Source: Burkholderiales bacterium | Lineage (GTDB): Bacteria > Pseudomonadota > Gammaproteobacteria > Burkholderiales > Burkholderiaceae_C | Reading direction: 5' to 3' | Assembly (NCBI GenBank): GCA_013044035.1 | Contig: JABEVE010000055.1 | Location: 30,558 to 94,557, forward strand | DNA: 64,000 bases | In this document: positions 24,373 through 33,527 of the stretch, piece after piece | How positions within the stretch are numbered: the stretch's first letter is position 1 | How the letters are laid out: each line of letters opens with the position of its first letter | Program-made: the position numbers and the translations under genes | Notes under the pieces: generated by a model | Databases searched by the model: none | Told to the model about the DNA's origin: nothing | What the model saw: only the letters and a program-made list of their open reading frames with translations

Positions 24373-26234
24373 AGGTTGTTCTCCTTCAGCAGTTCTTCCT
24401 CGGTGAGCAGGTCTTCCTTCGTCAGGTCACGCTGCTCTTCGCACGGTGGCTTGATGGCGCCGAGCGCTTGCACGAGATCTCGCGGATCCACGAGCCCGCT
24501 GAGGACCTTGAGCGCGCCGTGAGCCATCATGTCGGGCTCCGCGTCACTGCGGGCGGCGTAATTGCGCCGCGCAACGGCCGCACCGTGCTCGAGCAGCTCG
24601 GCCAGTAGGGTGTCGTCGGTCAGAACGACGTGGGCCACGACCGTGCGCCCACTCTCGCCGGTGCCCTGGCAGTGCTTGCAGCCGCCTTCGCGGCGCACGC
24701 GCACCCGCGACAGATCCCCAAGAAACGGGGCGCGCCGGGCCCACATCCGCAGAGCTTTTGCCTCGTCGGCCGGCAGGATCTCTTGGATGTCGCCCACGGT
24801 CGCGGCGCAATGCGGGCACACCGTCTTGACCAGACGCTGGGCGGTGAGTGAGGTCAGCACCGTCGGGTCGCCCAGCATGAAGCGGTCCACACCCATGCCG
24901 ACGAGGCGCGGCATGGCCATGAAGATGTCGCTCGCATGCAGGGTCGACCACACGGGGTGGCCCGTGATCGACGCATTGATCGCCTCTCGGGCAACTTCCA
25001 GTCCGCGGATTTCCCCCACCATGATCACGTCCGGATCCTGGCGCAACGCCGTCTTGAGCTTGCCGGCGAAAGCAGTCGATTTCTCTTCGTCGCTGTTGGC
25101 GTTGTTGATGAGGTACTGCCAGATGCTCGGGTGGTCGAACTCGTCCTCCACCGGGTCTTCCATCGTGATGACGCGAATGTCATTGCGCGCATCCACGATC
25201 GCGCGCAGCTGCTGCGCAAGCGTCGTGGATTTGCCCGACCCTGTGGGGCCGGTGAAGAGGTTGATGCCCATGGTCTCGCGCGCAAGCCGTGCGTATGAGC
25301 GCTGGTGGCGCGCGCAATACCCAAGCCTGGCTAGGCGCGCGGAGCCCTGCGCGCTGATCTGCCCATCCTCGCGGCGGCGGTACAAAAGGCGTGCCGCGAG
25401 ATTCATGCCGCGGACCGTGACGCTCCGCGCCAGTCGCACGCCAGACAGGGGCAGCTCCTGCCCGTCCGCGGTGCGCAGAAAGACGGCATCGGAGATGACC
25501 GCGTGCTGGTCATCCCCCTCACGCACCTGGCTATCGGCCACCTTGGCCATGCCTTGGAACATGGCGCGCAACATGGCGTCGCCATCAGCCCAGGGCTTGA
25601 TCTCGCGCACGATGCGCAGGGATCCGTTCAGGCGGAACTGGACGAGCAGGCCCCCTTCCTCTGCGTCCGCTGCCAGGGTCAAGTGGATGTCGGACGCTCG
25701 CTTCTCGACCGCTTCGGCAATCAGCATGCTCACACGGCGCACGGCGGCCTGTCCGGCAACCTCTTTCTTCGGCGATGCGGCGACGCTGCGACGCTTGCGG
25801 AATTCTTCCTTGTCGCATGTGACGACGTGCAAGAGATCGCCCGCGCGGCGGGCGGCATCCTCCTGCCACGACAGCAGCGGGGCCGAGCTGCGGCGACCCT
25901 GCTCGACATAGAGCGTCCCACCGTCGATGACGGCGTATTCCTGCGCGACCGAGGGCAGCGGCGCGAGTGCAAGTTTTCCGATTTCTTCGGACACGGCCGC
26001 GCGCAGCGCAGCCTCGGTGATCAAGTGGTCATGGACCAGGATGTGCTGCAGCGCCGCGCCTGTCTCGCGTTGCTTGCGCAGCGCTTGCGTTATCGCCTCG
26101 CGCGTGATCAGCTCGCGGCGCACGAGCAAGGTGGCCAGCCGTGAGACTGCCGCGGCAGGGACAGCGGCGGGCGCACGAGCGGCGCTCGCCGCACTACGCT
26201 GCGGCGAGCGCAGTGCGCTCTTCAGTCCCAGCAT
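24369..26234 (-). CDS. pilQ: PilQ pilus-assembly ATPase (GspE/PilB family)
   Basis: 621 residues from the ATG at 26234 (GGAG nine bases upstream; the frame is open further but that part looks non-coding and overlaps pilP). An N-terminal MshEN-like region is followed by Walker A GPTGSGKST, the Asp box TMEDPVEDEF, Walker B VIMVGEIRG, the His box STLHASD, and the zinc-binding pair CPHC...CKHC typical of assembly ATPases. It powers pilus extension. Confidence 0.92.
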   Translation of the reverse strand: MLGLKSALRSPQRSAASAARAPAAVPAAAVSRLATLLVRRELITREAITQALRKQRETGAALQHILVHDHLITEAALRAAVSEEIGKLALAPLPSVAQEYAVIDGGTLYVEQGRRSSAPLLSWQEDAARRAGDLLHVVTCDKEEFRKRRSVAASPKKEVAGQAAVRRVSMLIAEAVEKRASDIHLTLAADAEEGGLLVQFRLNGSLRIVREIKPWADGDAMLRAMFQGMAKVADSQVREGDDQHAVISDAVFLRTADGQELPLSGVRLARSVTVRGMNLAARLLYRRREDGQISAQGSARLARLGYCARHQRSYARLARETMGINLFTGPTGSGKSTTLAQQLRAIVDARNDIRVITMEDPVEDEFDHPSIWQYLINNANSDEEKSTAFAGKLKTALRQDPDVIMVGEIRGLEVAREAINASITGHPVWSTLHASDIFMAMPRLVGMGVDRFMLGDPTVLTSLTAQRLVKTVCPHCAATVGDIQEILPADEAKALRMWARRAPFLGDLSRVRVRREGGCKHCQGTGESGRTVVAHVVLTDDTLLAELLEHGAAVARRNYAARSDAEPDMMAHGALKVLSGLVDPRDLVQALGAIKPPCEEQRDLTKEDLLTEEELLKENNL

Positions 26235-26256
26235 CGCGATCCACTCCACCACGCTC

Positions 26257-26769
26257 TCACACGCCCAGGCGCCGTACCGTGCCGCCGTGCGAGACGGTGA
26301 CTTGCGACACGGTAATGCTGAGCACCGTCCAGCCGCCGGGCAGCGTGTCGCCGACATGTGCCTCGACCACGTGGCCGCCCACCAGCAGTTGTGCGCTCAG
26401 ATGCCCGTTCACGCCCGAGACGAGCTGAACGACCATGGTCTCGTCGTCGTTCGTGCCCGGACCGCGCCGCATGGTGCGGTTCGGTACGCCGCCCTGCCAG
26501 GCCGGTGCCCCGACATAGCCCAGTCCACCGGCGTTCGTGCCGCCGAGCGGCTTCTTGGCGCCCGCGATTTCGGCATCCTTCTTGGCGATTTCCGCCTGGA
26601 CAGTCTTCACCGCGAGTTGTGCGTACAGGGCGCTGAGTTGCGCCCCGACCTGCGCGGGCGCCATCGGTGGCACGCTCGCGGCCTCAGCCGGGGCGCTCGC
26701 CGCCCACGCGCTTCCCATGGCGCACACGGCGGCGATGGCGAAGGAGATTCGTGCGATTCGACGTTTCAT
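26257..26769 (-). CDS. pilP: PilP pilus biogenesis protein
   Basis: 170 residues with a cleavable signal peptide (ISFAIAAVCAMGSAWA), a short coiled-coil-prone segment (YAQLAVKTVQAEIAKKDAEIAGAK) and a C-terminal beta domain (LLVGGHVVEAHVGDTLPGGW) typical of PilP. It is expected to link inner-membrane PilO to the PilN secretin. The ATG at 26769 is chosen because it opens the signal peptide. Confidence 0.82.
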   Translation of the reverse strand: MKRRIARISFAIAAVCAMGSAWAASAPAEAASVPPMAPAQVGAQLSALYAQLAVKTVQAEIAKKDAEIAGAKKPLGGTNAGGLGYVGAPAWQGGVPNRTMRRGPGTNDDETMVVQLVSGVNGHLSAQLLVGGHVVEAHVGDTLPGGWTVLSITVSQVTVSHGGTVRRLGV

Positions 26770-26776
26770 GGTGTCC

Positions 26777-28006
26777 TCAACGGGTGTATAGATCGCCAGC
26801 GGCCGCCCAAGGCGCCCCACCGGTTGGCGACCAGGAGACTTGGGTCAGGCGCAGTCCGGCGATGCCGTCAAGGGCATCGCCCAGGCCCAGCGCCCAAAGC
26901 GGCGCGATCGACTCGATGCGCACGCGCAACACGCTCCACTCGGGCGCTGGGCCAGAACTCTTCGAAACCGGGGCTTGGGGAGGTTGCGCGACTGACACCT
27001 GGACTCCGTAGCTCGTGCCCAGCGCGAAGAGCGCGCGAAGCGCCTGCTCGCGCGGCAGCGCGATGGATGGGCCCTCGACGGCAATCGCGCGCCCGAGCGC
27101 CGCGGCGTGCGACGTCCGGGCGCCGGAATCGAGTACGCCGGGCGCATCCATGGGCGAGCCGCCGACGATCTTCCACCAGGTGTCCACGCCCACGCGCGGC
27201 CCGGCTACGGCGCAGCGCCAATCGGTCAGATTCCAGCCGGCGACATTGACCGGCTGCCGATCCCACGTCGCCTCGCACGCATCAAGGACAACGTTCGGCT
27301 GCGGCACGCTCTCCCATGGAACATGGGCAGCTGCGGCGCGGGCCGCGGCGTGGGCCTGCATGGCGGCCTCAATAGCCATGCGCTGGGCTAGCGCAGCAGC
27401 CCGGCGCATGGCTATCTCGCGCTCATGCGCCAACCAGAAGTGCCGGCCGGTCAAGGCCATGCCTGCAACGATCGCCACGCTCAGCAGACCTGACGTGAGG
27501 ACGCGACTGCGCTGCAGATCCCCGATGCGGGCGTAGCGCTGGCGTTTGGGAACCTCGTCGCGCAGCAGATTGGCCAGGTCCTCGGCGGTGCCGCGGGCGA
27601 AATCCCAATCATCGCCGAGAGAGGCCAGCTCCGCGCTCAAGCGCTCGATCGTGTCGAAGTCGCCGATGATGTCGCCACGGGGGAGGATCTCCTGGTTGTC
27701 GCGCACCGCGATCAGCCAGAATCGTCCATCGCCCAGGTCGTAGATCCCTTGCCAGGGTTCGGGGCGAACATCGGCGAGGATCGCCGCGAGCGACAGCAGC
27801 CCACGCGGGCTTTTGAGCCCGCTCAGCGGCTCCAGATAGCCGCTCTGGAAGCTGCCCAGCGACGTCTTGCGCGACAGCCCCCAGCGCCCGAACTCTGCGG
27901 ACGCCCGGGCAAGCGCGCTCGTTCTCGGCAGACGGTCCTCGTGGCGCCAGTACAGCCCGGCGACGAAGCGGTGCGAGAACCCGGGCAGTTCGACGATTTC
28001 GGCCAT
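26777..28006 (-). CDS. pilO: PilO pilus biogenesis protein
   Basis: 409 residues: a cytoplasmic N-terminal domain of about 180 residues (SHRFVAGLYWRHED, GRFWLIAVRDNQEILPRGD), one transmembrane helix (LLSVAIVAGMALTGRHFWL), and a large periplasmic part. This is the PilO layout of R64-type systems. The ATG overlaps the end of pilN and GAGG precedes it. The product bridges the cytoplasmic ATPase and the periplasmic parts. Confidence 0.82.
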   Translation of the reverse strand: MAEIVELPGFSHRFVAGLYWRHEDRLPRTSALARASAEFGRWGLSRKTSLGSFQSGYLEPLSGLKSPRGLLSLAAILADVRPEPWQGIYDLGDGRFWLIAVRDNQEILPRGDIIGDFDTIERLSAELASLGDDWDFARGTAEDLANLLRDEVPKRQRYARIGDLQRSRVLTSGLLSVAIVAGMALTGRHFWLAHEREIAMRRAAALAQRMAIEAAMQAHAAARAAAAHVPWESVPQPNVVLDACEATWDRQPVNVAGWNLTDWRCAVAGPRVGVDTWWKIVGGSPMDAPGVLDSGARTSHAAALGRAIAVEGPSIALPREQALRALFALGTSYGVQVSVAQPPQAPVSKSSGPAPEWSVLRVRIESIAPLWALGLGDALDGIAGLRLTQVSWSPTGGAPWAAAGDLYTR

Positions 28007-28016
28007 CGTCAGGTCC

Positions 28017-29726
28017 TCACAGCAGCCGAGCGGTAATGACCACGGCGAGCACCGTGTCGCCGCGCTGTGCATCCACCCCGCCGCCCAGCAGCGCCATATT
28101 GGGGTTGCCCACACCGGTGTTGGTCAGGTTCGCGGTGCTCGTGCGGTTGCCCACCATGACCAGCGACTGCCCCGACTTCAAGGACACCGAATTCAGAAGG
28201 GTCGCCTGAATCTCATTGATGAGTTGCACGAGCGAGCCGTTGCTCGAGACCTGCTGGAAGGGAAGCAAATCCGTCAGCTGCATGTGGAAGTTGATGAGGA
28301 TCTTGCCGCCCACGGCACGCGGCAGGAATGCACCCGTGATGCCGCCGACGGCCGTGGCCGTCTGCATGGTCGTCATCGCGCCGGCGTTGGCTTCCACCGT
28401 GGTCTGCGCGTTGGGAACGTAGCCCTTGATGGTGGCGTTTTGCAGCCCGGCCTCGTCGCCGTTCAGGGCGATGCCTTCCACCTCCTGAACCTGCGAAACC
28501 TTGCCCAGAGAAGACAGCGCCTGTACCGCGGCTGAGGTCCCGTCGAGGGTGCCGCCCAGGATCGAGGCCGTGAAACTCATCGGGGTCGAGTTGCCCGTGA
28601 TAGTCGGCACCTGTGCACCGGTCACCGAGATGCCGGTATGTCCGCTCGCGCCCTTGTAGGCCAAGCTCAGGTTCAAGCCGTAGTTGTCCTCGGCCGTGAG
28701 GGTGACGTTGTACATGCGCACGTCGACCACGATCTGCTTGGACATCTCGGTGTCCAGGTTCGACACCCACTCGGTCACGCGCTGGATCTGCGCCGGCGTG
28801 CCGGTAGCGGTCAGCATGTCGAGGTTTCGGTCCACGATGACCGACGCTCCGGGGCCGCCGACCGCCTGCGCCATCTTCTGCAGCCCTGTCCATTGGTCCA
28901 CTTTGCCACTTTGGCTCATCGACACTTGGCTGCCCGAGTTACTGCCACTGCCGCCGCCGGCCGACGTGGGCGTCGAGCTCGACGTGCCCGTGCTGGAGAT
29001 CGATCCGTTGATCTCGAACGCAGCAGGCAGCGCCGGGAGTTCAAAGGTTTTCGTCTCCGTCTTGAAGATCGTGATCCGGCCGTCCTTGAAGCGCCAGAAG
29101 TCGCCGAAGCGCGTCGCGATCATGTCAAGAAAGCCCGAAAGCGCGCCCGAGTACCGCAGCGGCCCCAGGCCATCCTGGTCGCCGCCGGACGTCGAGAGCG
29201 CGGTCGCTCCCGAAATCGAGGGCATGCCAGCGAACGCCGGACTGGGCAGTCCGCCGCTCGTGCTCAGCGACGACGGCACAGGCGGAATCGAAGTCATCTG
29301 GCCGCCCACCGCCGACGAAAGCCCGGTCGCCGCGAGCGAAGCGCCGACGCTGCCGCCAGGCGCTGCGGACTGCGGCAGCGCTGAGGGGTCGACCACCACT
29401 TCGACCCCCGTGTTGGCCTCGATCCACTGCGCGAGCGCCGCGAGGGTCGGCGGCGTCGGTGACGCATAGTCCACCAGGTTGCCGAGCAGGGCGGGCTTCG
29501 GAGCAGTCGGCGCGACTTCTTCACCGAGCAGCCAGGCGCCGCGGTCGATCTGCACGACGGTGCCGGCCGGCGGCATCGATGCGAATTGGTGCTCGGCTTG
29601 CGCCTTGATCTGGGCCTGCTGAATCCGGGCCTGATCGACACCCGCGCAGCCGGAGAGACTCAGCGCCCCCAGCGCTGTGGCCAGCGGCAGCAGGAGGAAG
29701 CGGCTGGGGGAAATTTGGCGGATCAT
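28017..29726 (-). CDS. pilN: PilN outer-membrane secretin lipoprotein
   Basis: 569 residues with a lipoprotein signal peptide (lipobox LSGC), an N-domain region, a Ser/Gly-rich linker near 250-270, and the C-terminal secretin domain (from about KQIVVDVRMYNV to KSGQSLVMVGNRT). It forms the outer-membrane channel for the thin pilus. Its ATG overlaps the pilL stop. Confidence 0.9.
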   Translation of the reverse strand: MIRQISPSRFLLLPLATALGALSLSGCAGVDQARIQQAQIKAQAEHQFASMPPAGTVVQIDRGAWLLGEEVAPTAPKPALLGNLVDYASPTPPTLAALAQWIEANTGVEVVVDPSALPQSAAPGGSVGASLAATGLSSAVGGQMTSIPPVPSSLSTSGGLPSPAFAGMPSISGATALSTSGGDQDGLGPLRYSGALSGFLDMIATRFGDFWRFKDGRITIFKTETKTFELPALPAAFEINGSISSTGTSSSTPTSAGGGSGSNSGSQVSMSQSGKVDQWTGLQKMAQAVGGPGASVIVDRNLDMLTATGTPAQIQRVTEWVSNLDTEMSKQIVVDVRMYNVTLTAEDNYGLNLSLAYKGASGHTGISVTGAQVPTITGNSTPMSFTASILGGTLDGTSAAVQALSSLGKVSQVQEVEGIALNGDEAGLQNATIKGYVPNAQTTVEANAGAMTTMQTATAVGGITGAFLPRAVGGKILINFHMQLTDLLPFQQVSSNGSLVQLINEIQATLLNSVSLKSGQSLVMVGNRTSTANLTNTGVGNPNMALLGGGVDAQRGDTVLAVVITARLL

Positions 29727-30586
29727 GGCTGTGCTCCGTTGGCTCCGGCGGGATGGATGAGAACCACGTGATTGGCCTCCTTCACCTGGATGCGCGCGTC
29801 TGCACCGTTCGCGGCCATGGTCGTCACGACCTGCGTGATCGCCTTCACGAAATCGTGTCCGTAGTCGATCTCACCGGGCACGGTCCAGTTGTGGGGCAGT
29901 GACCACATGACCGCCCAGTGCTGATCGGGCGCCGGGCCCCACTTAGCCTTCTTCCCCCACGCGATCAGCTGCTGCTCGATCGGCTCGCCCGTGACGAGAT
30001 CGAAAGACGGTCCGGGCGCCATCCGCGCGAGATCGGCGACATGCGACGCCGCGGTCGCTGGGACTTCCGTCGGCCTCGTGGCGGCTGACGCTGGCGGCGG
30101 CGCAGGCGCGGGGGCTTCCATCGACACGGTATGGCCGGTCCAGTCCAGTACGACCGTCCAGCCATGGCGGTCGGCGATCTCGCCCAGGGCCTGCGGCCAC
30201 GATTGGCCGTTGCGCCACGAGACGGGTGTCCGTCCGGGAATGCCTTCGATCCCGCCGACCCAGTTCGACGGCACGAGCATCTTCATGGCGATGTCGAGCG
30301 GAACCGAGCGACCGAAGCCCGATGACGTGATGATGCCCAGCGCCGGGGCGCCGATCTGCACGAGCCCCGCCGCCTGCCCTGGCGAGGACGCGCCGCCCTT
30401 GGGCGGCGCCGTGACGGCGATCGGTCGCACGGGGGCCGGCGCGGGCTCAACGAGACCGCCCCAGGCCCACGCGGAAGTCGGTGCGGCGCCTGCAGCGAGG
30501 GCTGCCGTGATCGAGCCCCACAGAATCCGTCGCTGGAGTCCTTTAAACAGTGCGGAAGGCACAAGCGTGCGAACGAAAAATGGCAT
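29723..30586 (-). CDS. pilL: PilL-like pilus protein (TcpQ-type C-terminus)
   Basis: 287 residues with a signal-peptide-like N-terminus, a PilL-like domain around 85-160 (SGFGRSVPLDIAMKMLVPSNW, DRHGWTVVLDW), a proline/alanine linker and a TcpQ-like C-terminus (SLPHNWTVPGEIDYGHDFVKA). TcpQ-type proteins help localise the secretin. First gene of the pil operon; the icmT-like gene ends four bases upstream, so transfer and pilus genes may be co-transcribed. Confidence 0.8.
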   Translation of the reverse strand: MPFFVRTLVPSALFKGLQRRILWGSITAALAAGAAPTSAWAWGGLVEPAPAPVRPIAVTAPPKGGASSPGQAAGLVQIGAPALGIITSSGFGRSVPLDIAMKMLVPSNWVGGIEGIPGRTPVSWRNGQSWPQALGEIADRHGWTVVLDWTGHTVSMEAPAPAPPPASAATRPTEVPATAASHVADLARMAPGPSFDLVTGEPIEQQLIAWGKKAKWGPAPDQHWAVMWSLPHNWTVPGEIDYGHDFVKAITQVVTTMAANGADARIQVKEANHVVLIHPAGANGAQP

Positions 30587-30589
30587 ACT

Positions 30590-30883
30590 TTAATCCCTCG
30601 GGTGAACCCACCAACCCAGCAAATGGGCGTTCATTCGATCCCGCACAGCGCCGATGCGGGCCGGAGCGGGCCGGATCGAACCGCCGGCCCAGAAACGGAA
30701 CTTGCGAAACAATTCGACGGGGCGCATGCCCAAAAATTGCCCGACGATAAACACCATCGTCACGCCGATCGAAAACCGGAGCGTTGCCCAGGACCAGTGC
30801 ACCAGAAAGGGCACCATGCCGAGCGCGGCGGTTGCGTCGATGCCGAACAGCTTCGCAAACCGCCCGCCGTCGCGCCAGCTCAT
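30590..30883 (-). CDS. icmT: IcmT/TraK-like small membrane protein of the Dot/Icm apparatus
   Basis: 97 residues with two hydrophobic stretches (LGMVPFLVHWSWATLRFSIGVTMVFIVGQFL) then a basic tail. Length, topology and an aromatic C-terminal end resemble Legionella IcmT (86 residues) and its IncI counterpart TraK. The ATG overlaps the dotB stop (ATGA). Supporting context: dotB, dotC and dotD lie directly upstream, as in dotDCB-type operons. Confidence 0.65.
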   Translation of the reverse strand: MSWRDGGRFAKLFGIDATAALGMVPFLVHWSWATLRFSIGVTMVFIVGQFLGMRPVELFRKFRFWAGGSIRPAPARIGAVRDRMNAHLLGWWVHPRD

Positions 30884-32046
30884 GCCACATCTCCCCCGGC
30901 GGCGACCGCCTCGAGACGCTTTTCCGCGACGATCTGCACGTATTCGGTTTCCTCGATGATGCCGGCGTCGAAAAGGCGCTTCGCTGATCGCAGCAGCGGC
31001 ATGCCGCACTCGTGGACCTTTCTGTCCAGATACGCGTAAAGGCCTGATAAAGGCATGCTTAACATCTCGGTGCGCATCGTTTCATCGAATGCGAGCCATT
31101 CTCGCACGGCCACACGCTTGCCGTCACAGGTTTTGAGCAATCGTTGTTGGACGATCAGACGGATCGCGCCCAGGAATCCAGCGGCCATGCTGGGCTGGTC
31201 GTCCGAGGGGAAAACGTTGATAACGCGCCCTGGCGTTGCCGCCACCGAAGGCGTGTGCGCCGTCGCGTACACGGCCGTGCCGACCTCGGCCTGCTCGATC
31301 ATGCCGCCCACAGTCTCGGGGTCGCGCGCTTCCCCATACAACACGACATCGGCCGCACGGCGAGTGCTATTTTTGGGCGCGACGTCGAACGAGGAGAGAT
31401 GCAGCCCGATCTCCGACTGCACGACGAATGCGCCTGCGCCGGTCGTGTCGTTGAGCGACATCAGGTCGAACTCTGTGGGCGCCTCGAATGTCAGGACGTG
31501 TTTGTCCGTCGTCTCGATGATCTCACGTAACACCGCTGCCAGCGTCGTGCTCTTGCCAGAGCCCATGACGCCCGTGACAAGCACCAACCCGTTGTTGGGG
31601 AATAGCGCCCCACGCAATTGCGCTTCGATGCCGAGGTCGTCCATGCGCGGTGGAAGGCTTGGGATCGTCCGGAAGACGATGGACAAACCCACGCCATTGC
31701 CGTCCCGACAAGCCGTCGCGTCGACGCGGAAGCGGCGCTTCTTCCACGGCGTGCCCGGCAGCGGTACCTCGTAGGCGTAGTCCATGAACTCGCGCCCTTG
31801 CACCCGCGCCCATGCATCCTGCGCCCGCGTCGTCTCGATCAGAGCGGGCACCATCGACGCCTGCGTCTCTACGGTGCGCACGCCCACGCGGAGCCAGCGG
31901 CCGTGCAGACGCACCCGCGGTTTGATGCCGCTGGTCAACACGATGTCGGAGGCCCCGAGATCCGCTGCCCACAGCAGGAACGCATCGAGGTCGTCGCGTC
32001 GCCAGGCTAGGGCCGGCTCGCGTTCGTAAAGGAGGCCGTCGGTCAT
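30880..32046 (-). CDS. dotB: DotB/TraJ-type secretion ATPase
   Basis: 388 residues. Walker A is GVMGSGKST (about residue 159), Walker B region VVLYGEARDPETVGG, and the His-box region HTPSVAATPGRV. PilT-like hexameric ATPase of the Dot/Icm (type IVB) secretion system, called TraJ in IncI plasmids. The dotD-dotC-dotB order around it is the conserved one. It is cytoplasmic and is thought to energise the type IVB machine. Confidence 0.88.
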   Translation of the reverse strand: MTDGLLYEREPALAWRRDDLDAFLLWAADLGASDIVLTSGIKPRVRLHGRWLRVGVRTVETQASMVPALIETTRAQDAWARVQGREFMDYAYEVPLPGTPWKKRRFRVDATACRDGNGVGLSIVFRTIPSLPPRMDDLGIEAQLRGALFPNNGLVLVTGVMGSGKSTTLAAVLREIIETTDKHVLTFEAPTEFDLMSLNDTTGAGAFVVQSEIGLHLSSFDVAPKNSTRRAADVVLYGEARDPETVGGMIEQAEVGTAVYATAHTPSVAATPGRVINVFPSDDQPSMAAGFLGAIRLIVQQRLLKTCDGKRVAVREWLAFDETMRTEMLSMPLSGLYAYLDRKVHECGMPLLRSAKRLFDAGIIEETEYVQIVAEKRLEAVAAGGDVA

Positions 32047-32058
32047 CGCGATCGGCCT

Positions 32059-33012
32059 CTAGGGCGTCCGGCCGCCGATGGCGGGCGACGCGACAAACCC
32101 GATATCCGGCGCTCCAGGCGCGGCGGTGTCGGGTTTGTCGTCGGCCAAGCCGGGCAGGACCGGCGCGCTCGATGCGACGGGCGTCCAGCGACTCGTCGGC
32201 AGGAACGATGAACCCATGGTCAGCCGGAAGATCTGCTGTCCGATCGCCAGCGCGCGGCCGGAAACCTCCACGCCGACCTGCCCGTTGGCCAGCATCGGGG
32301 CCGATACCATGCCCTGCCGCTCAAGACGGAGGAACAGGAGCATGCCCGTGAGGTCCTGCTGCAGCCGGCGCAGGCTGACGGCGAAAATCGCATTCGCCTG
32401 ATCAACGCCCGCACTCCACCCGCGATCGACCGCTTCGCGCCACAGCGTTCGGTCGTCGTCAGTCTGAGGCAGGACGGCCGGGTCGGGCTGCATCGGTGCG
32501 GGGACCGATTGCATCAGCCAGTTTCTCCAATTCGGCGCGATCGGCGCGATGCGCGCCGGCGCGATGATCCGGTACTCGACTTGGGCACTGCGGGCCACCG
32601 CGGCGTCGCCGCTCCAGGTCGAGCGGGCCTCCTCGATGACCGGCGGGACGACCATCCCGCTATCGAGCATCAGGGGGCGGAAGTCGTAGATCCGAGCGAG
32701 CCTGGGCGCAAGCTGCTGCAGCTGCGCGTTGATCTGCGCGGCACGCCAGCGCAGACCATGCTGAGCCCCCAGCGCTGTGGCTGCCTCCATCATGGCCTGC
32801 GCGCGCATCTTGGCATAGGGAGCACTCTGCGCCGCGTTCGAATCGGGCGTCGCGTGCATGGATTCAAGGCCGGACAGATCCGCTACAGGCGCGGCACCTT
32901 GGGAGCCATCAGCATGCGCGAGGGCAGGGCAGAGGCCGGCGACAACCAAAGTGATCACGCTCGCGGAAAACATGCGCATCGGTATGGCATGCAAATGTGT
33001 TTGTCTCACCAT
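32059..33012 (-). CDS. dotC: DotC/TraI-like outer-membrane-complex protein
   Basis: 317 residues from the ATG at 33012, which overlaps the end of dotD. A signal peptide precedes an apparent signal-peptidase I site after AHA. The mature part has the DotC pattern: RAQAMMEAATALGAQHGLRWR, YDFRPLMLDSGMVVPPVI, a periplasmic beta region and FLRLERQGMVSAPML. Known DotC proteins are lipoproteins; the only nearby Cys (VAGLC) is in a poor lipobox, so lipidation is doubtful here. Confidence 0.85.
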   Translation of the reverse strand: MVRQTHLHAIPMRMFSASVITLVVAGLCPALAHADGSQGAAPVADLSGLESMHATPDSNAAQSAPYAKMRAQAMMEAATALGAQHGLRWRAAQINAQLQQLAPRLARIYDFRPLMLDSGMVVPPVIEEARSTWSGDAAVARSAQVEYRIIAPARIAPIAPNWRNWLMQSVPAPMQPDPAVLPQTDDDRTLWREAVDRGWSAGVDQANAIFAVSLRRLQQDLTGMLLFLRLERQGMVSAPMLANGQVGVEVSGRALAIGQQIFRLTMGSSFLPTSRWTPVASSAPVLPGLADDKPDTAAPGAPDIGFVASPAIGGRTP

Positions 33013-33527
33013 GATCTGCCCTTCGCTCCGGCAGGCGCCGCGGTTTTTGGCGCCCACACCAGACTGATTTTGCGGGCGGCGGGGTCGATCAGCACACCAG
33101 CACGATCGCCGCATTGCAGACCGATCGACTGGAGAACATCGAAAACAGACTCGGCATCCGTATTGATGTCCACGATAACCGGATTCGGACTTGGAACGCC
33201 GATCACCGAGACCCGGTAATCGATCATGCGGCCAATCGAGGCCACAACGTCATGCACTGGGCCTTGCCAGTGCAGATAAATCGAACGTTGAAGTTCAACC
33301 GGCAATTTGACGCCATCCGGCGGGCCTTTGGGGATCATCGCCGGATTTTGCGCGGCCGACATGCGCGCGATATCCGCTTGTGCGTCGGCCACGCGGCTTG
33401 CCGAGGCATCGATTTTCTTGAGAAGCCAATCCGATTGAGATTCCAGATTGGCCGGCGCGGGCGGCGTGGCACAACCGGCCAATACTGCCGCCGAAAAACC
33501 AACCGCCACCACCCATTTTTTCGCCAT
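33006..33527 (-). CDS. dotD: DotD/TraH-like lipoprotein
   Basis: 173 residues with a clear lipobox (VLAGC near residue 19), a helical stretch (LLKKIDASASRVADAQADIARM) and a C-terminal secretin-N0-like domain (DVVASIGRMIDYRVSVIG, ESVFDVLQSIGLQCG). DotD with DotC assembles the outer-membrane pore with DotH. Counterparts of DotA, DotG, DotH, DotL and IcmB are not in this window, so the rest of the machine must lie elsewhere or be missing. Confidence 0.85.
   Translation of the reverse strand: MAKKWVVAVGFSAAVLAGCATPPAPANLESQSDWLLKKIDASASRVADAQADIARMSAAQNPAMIPKGPPDGVKLPVELQRSIYLHWQGPVHDVVASIGRMIDYRVSVIGVPSPNPVIVDINTDAESVFDVLQSIGLQCGDRAGVLIDPAARKISLVWAPKTAAPAGAKGRSW

Noticed and set aside
24562..25911. 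449-residue plus-strand open frame antisense to pilQ
   Set aside because: Ser/Arg/Ala-rich shadow opposite an intact ATPase with all Walker and Cys motifs.
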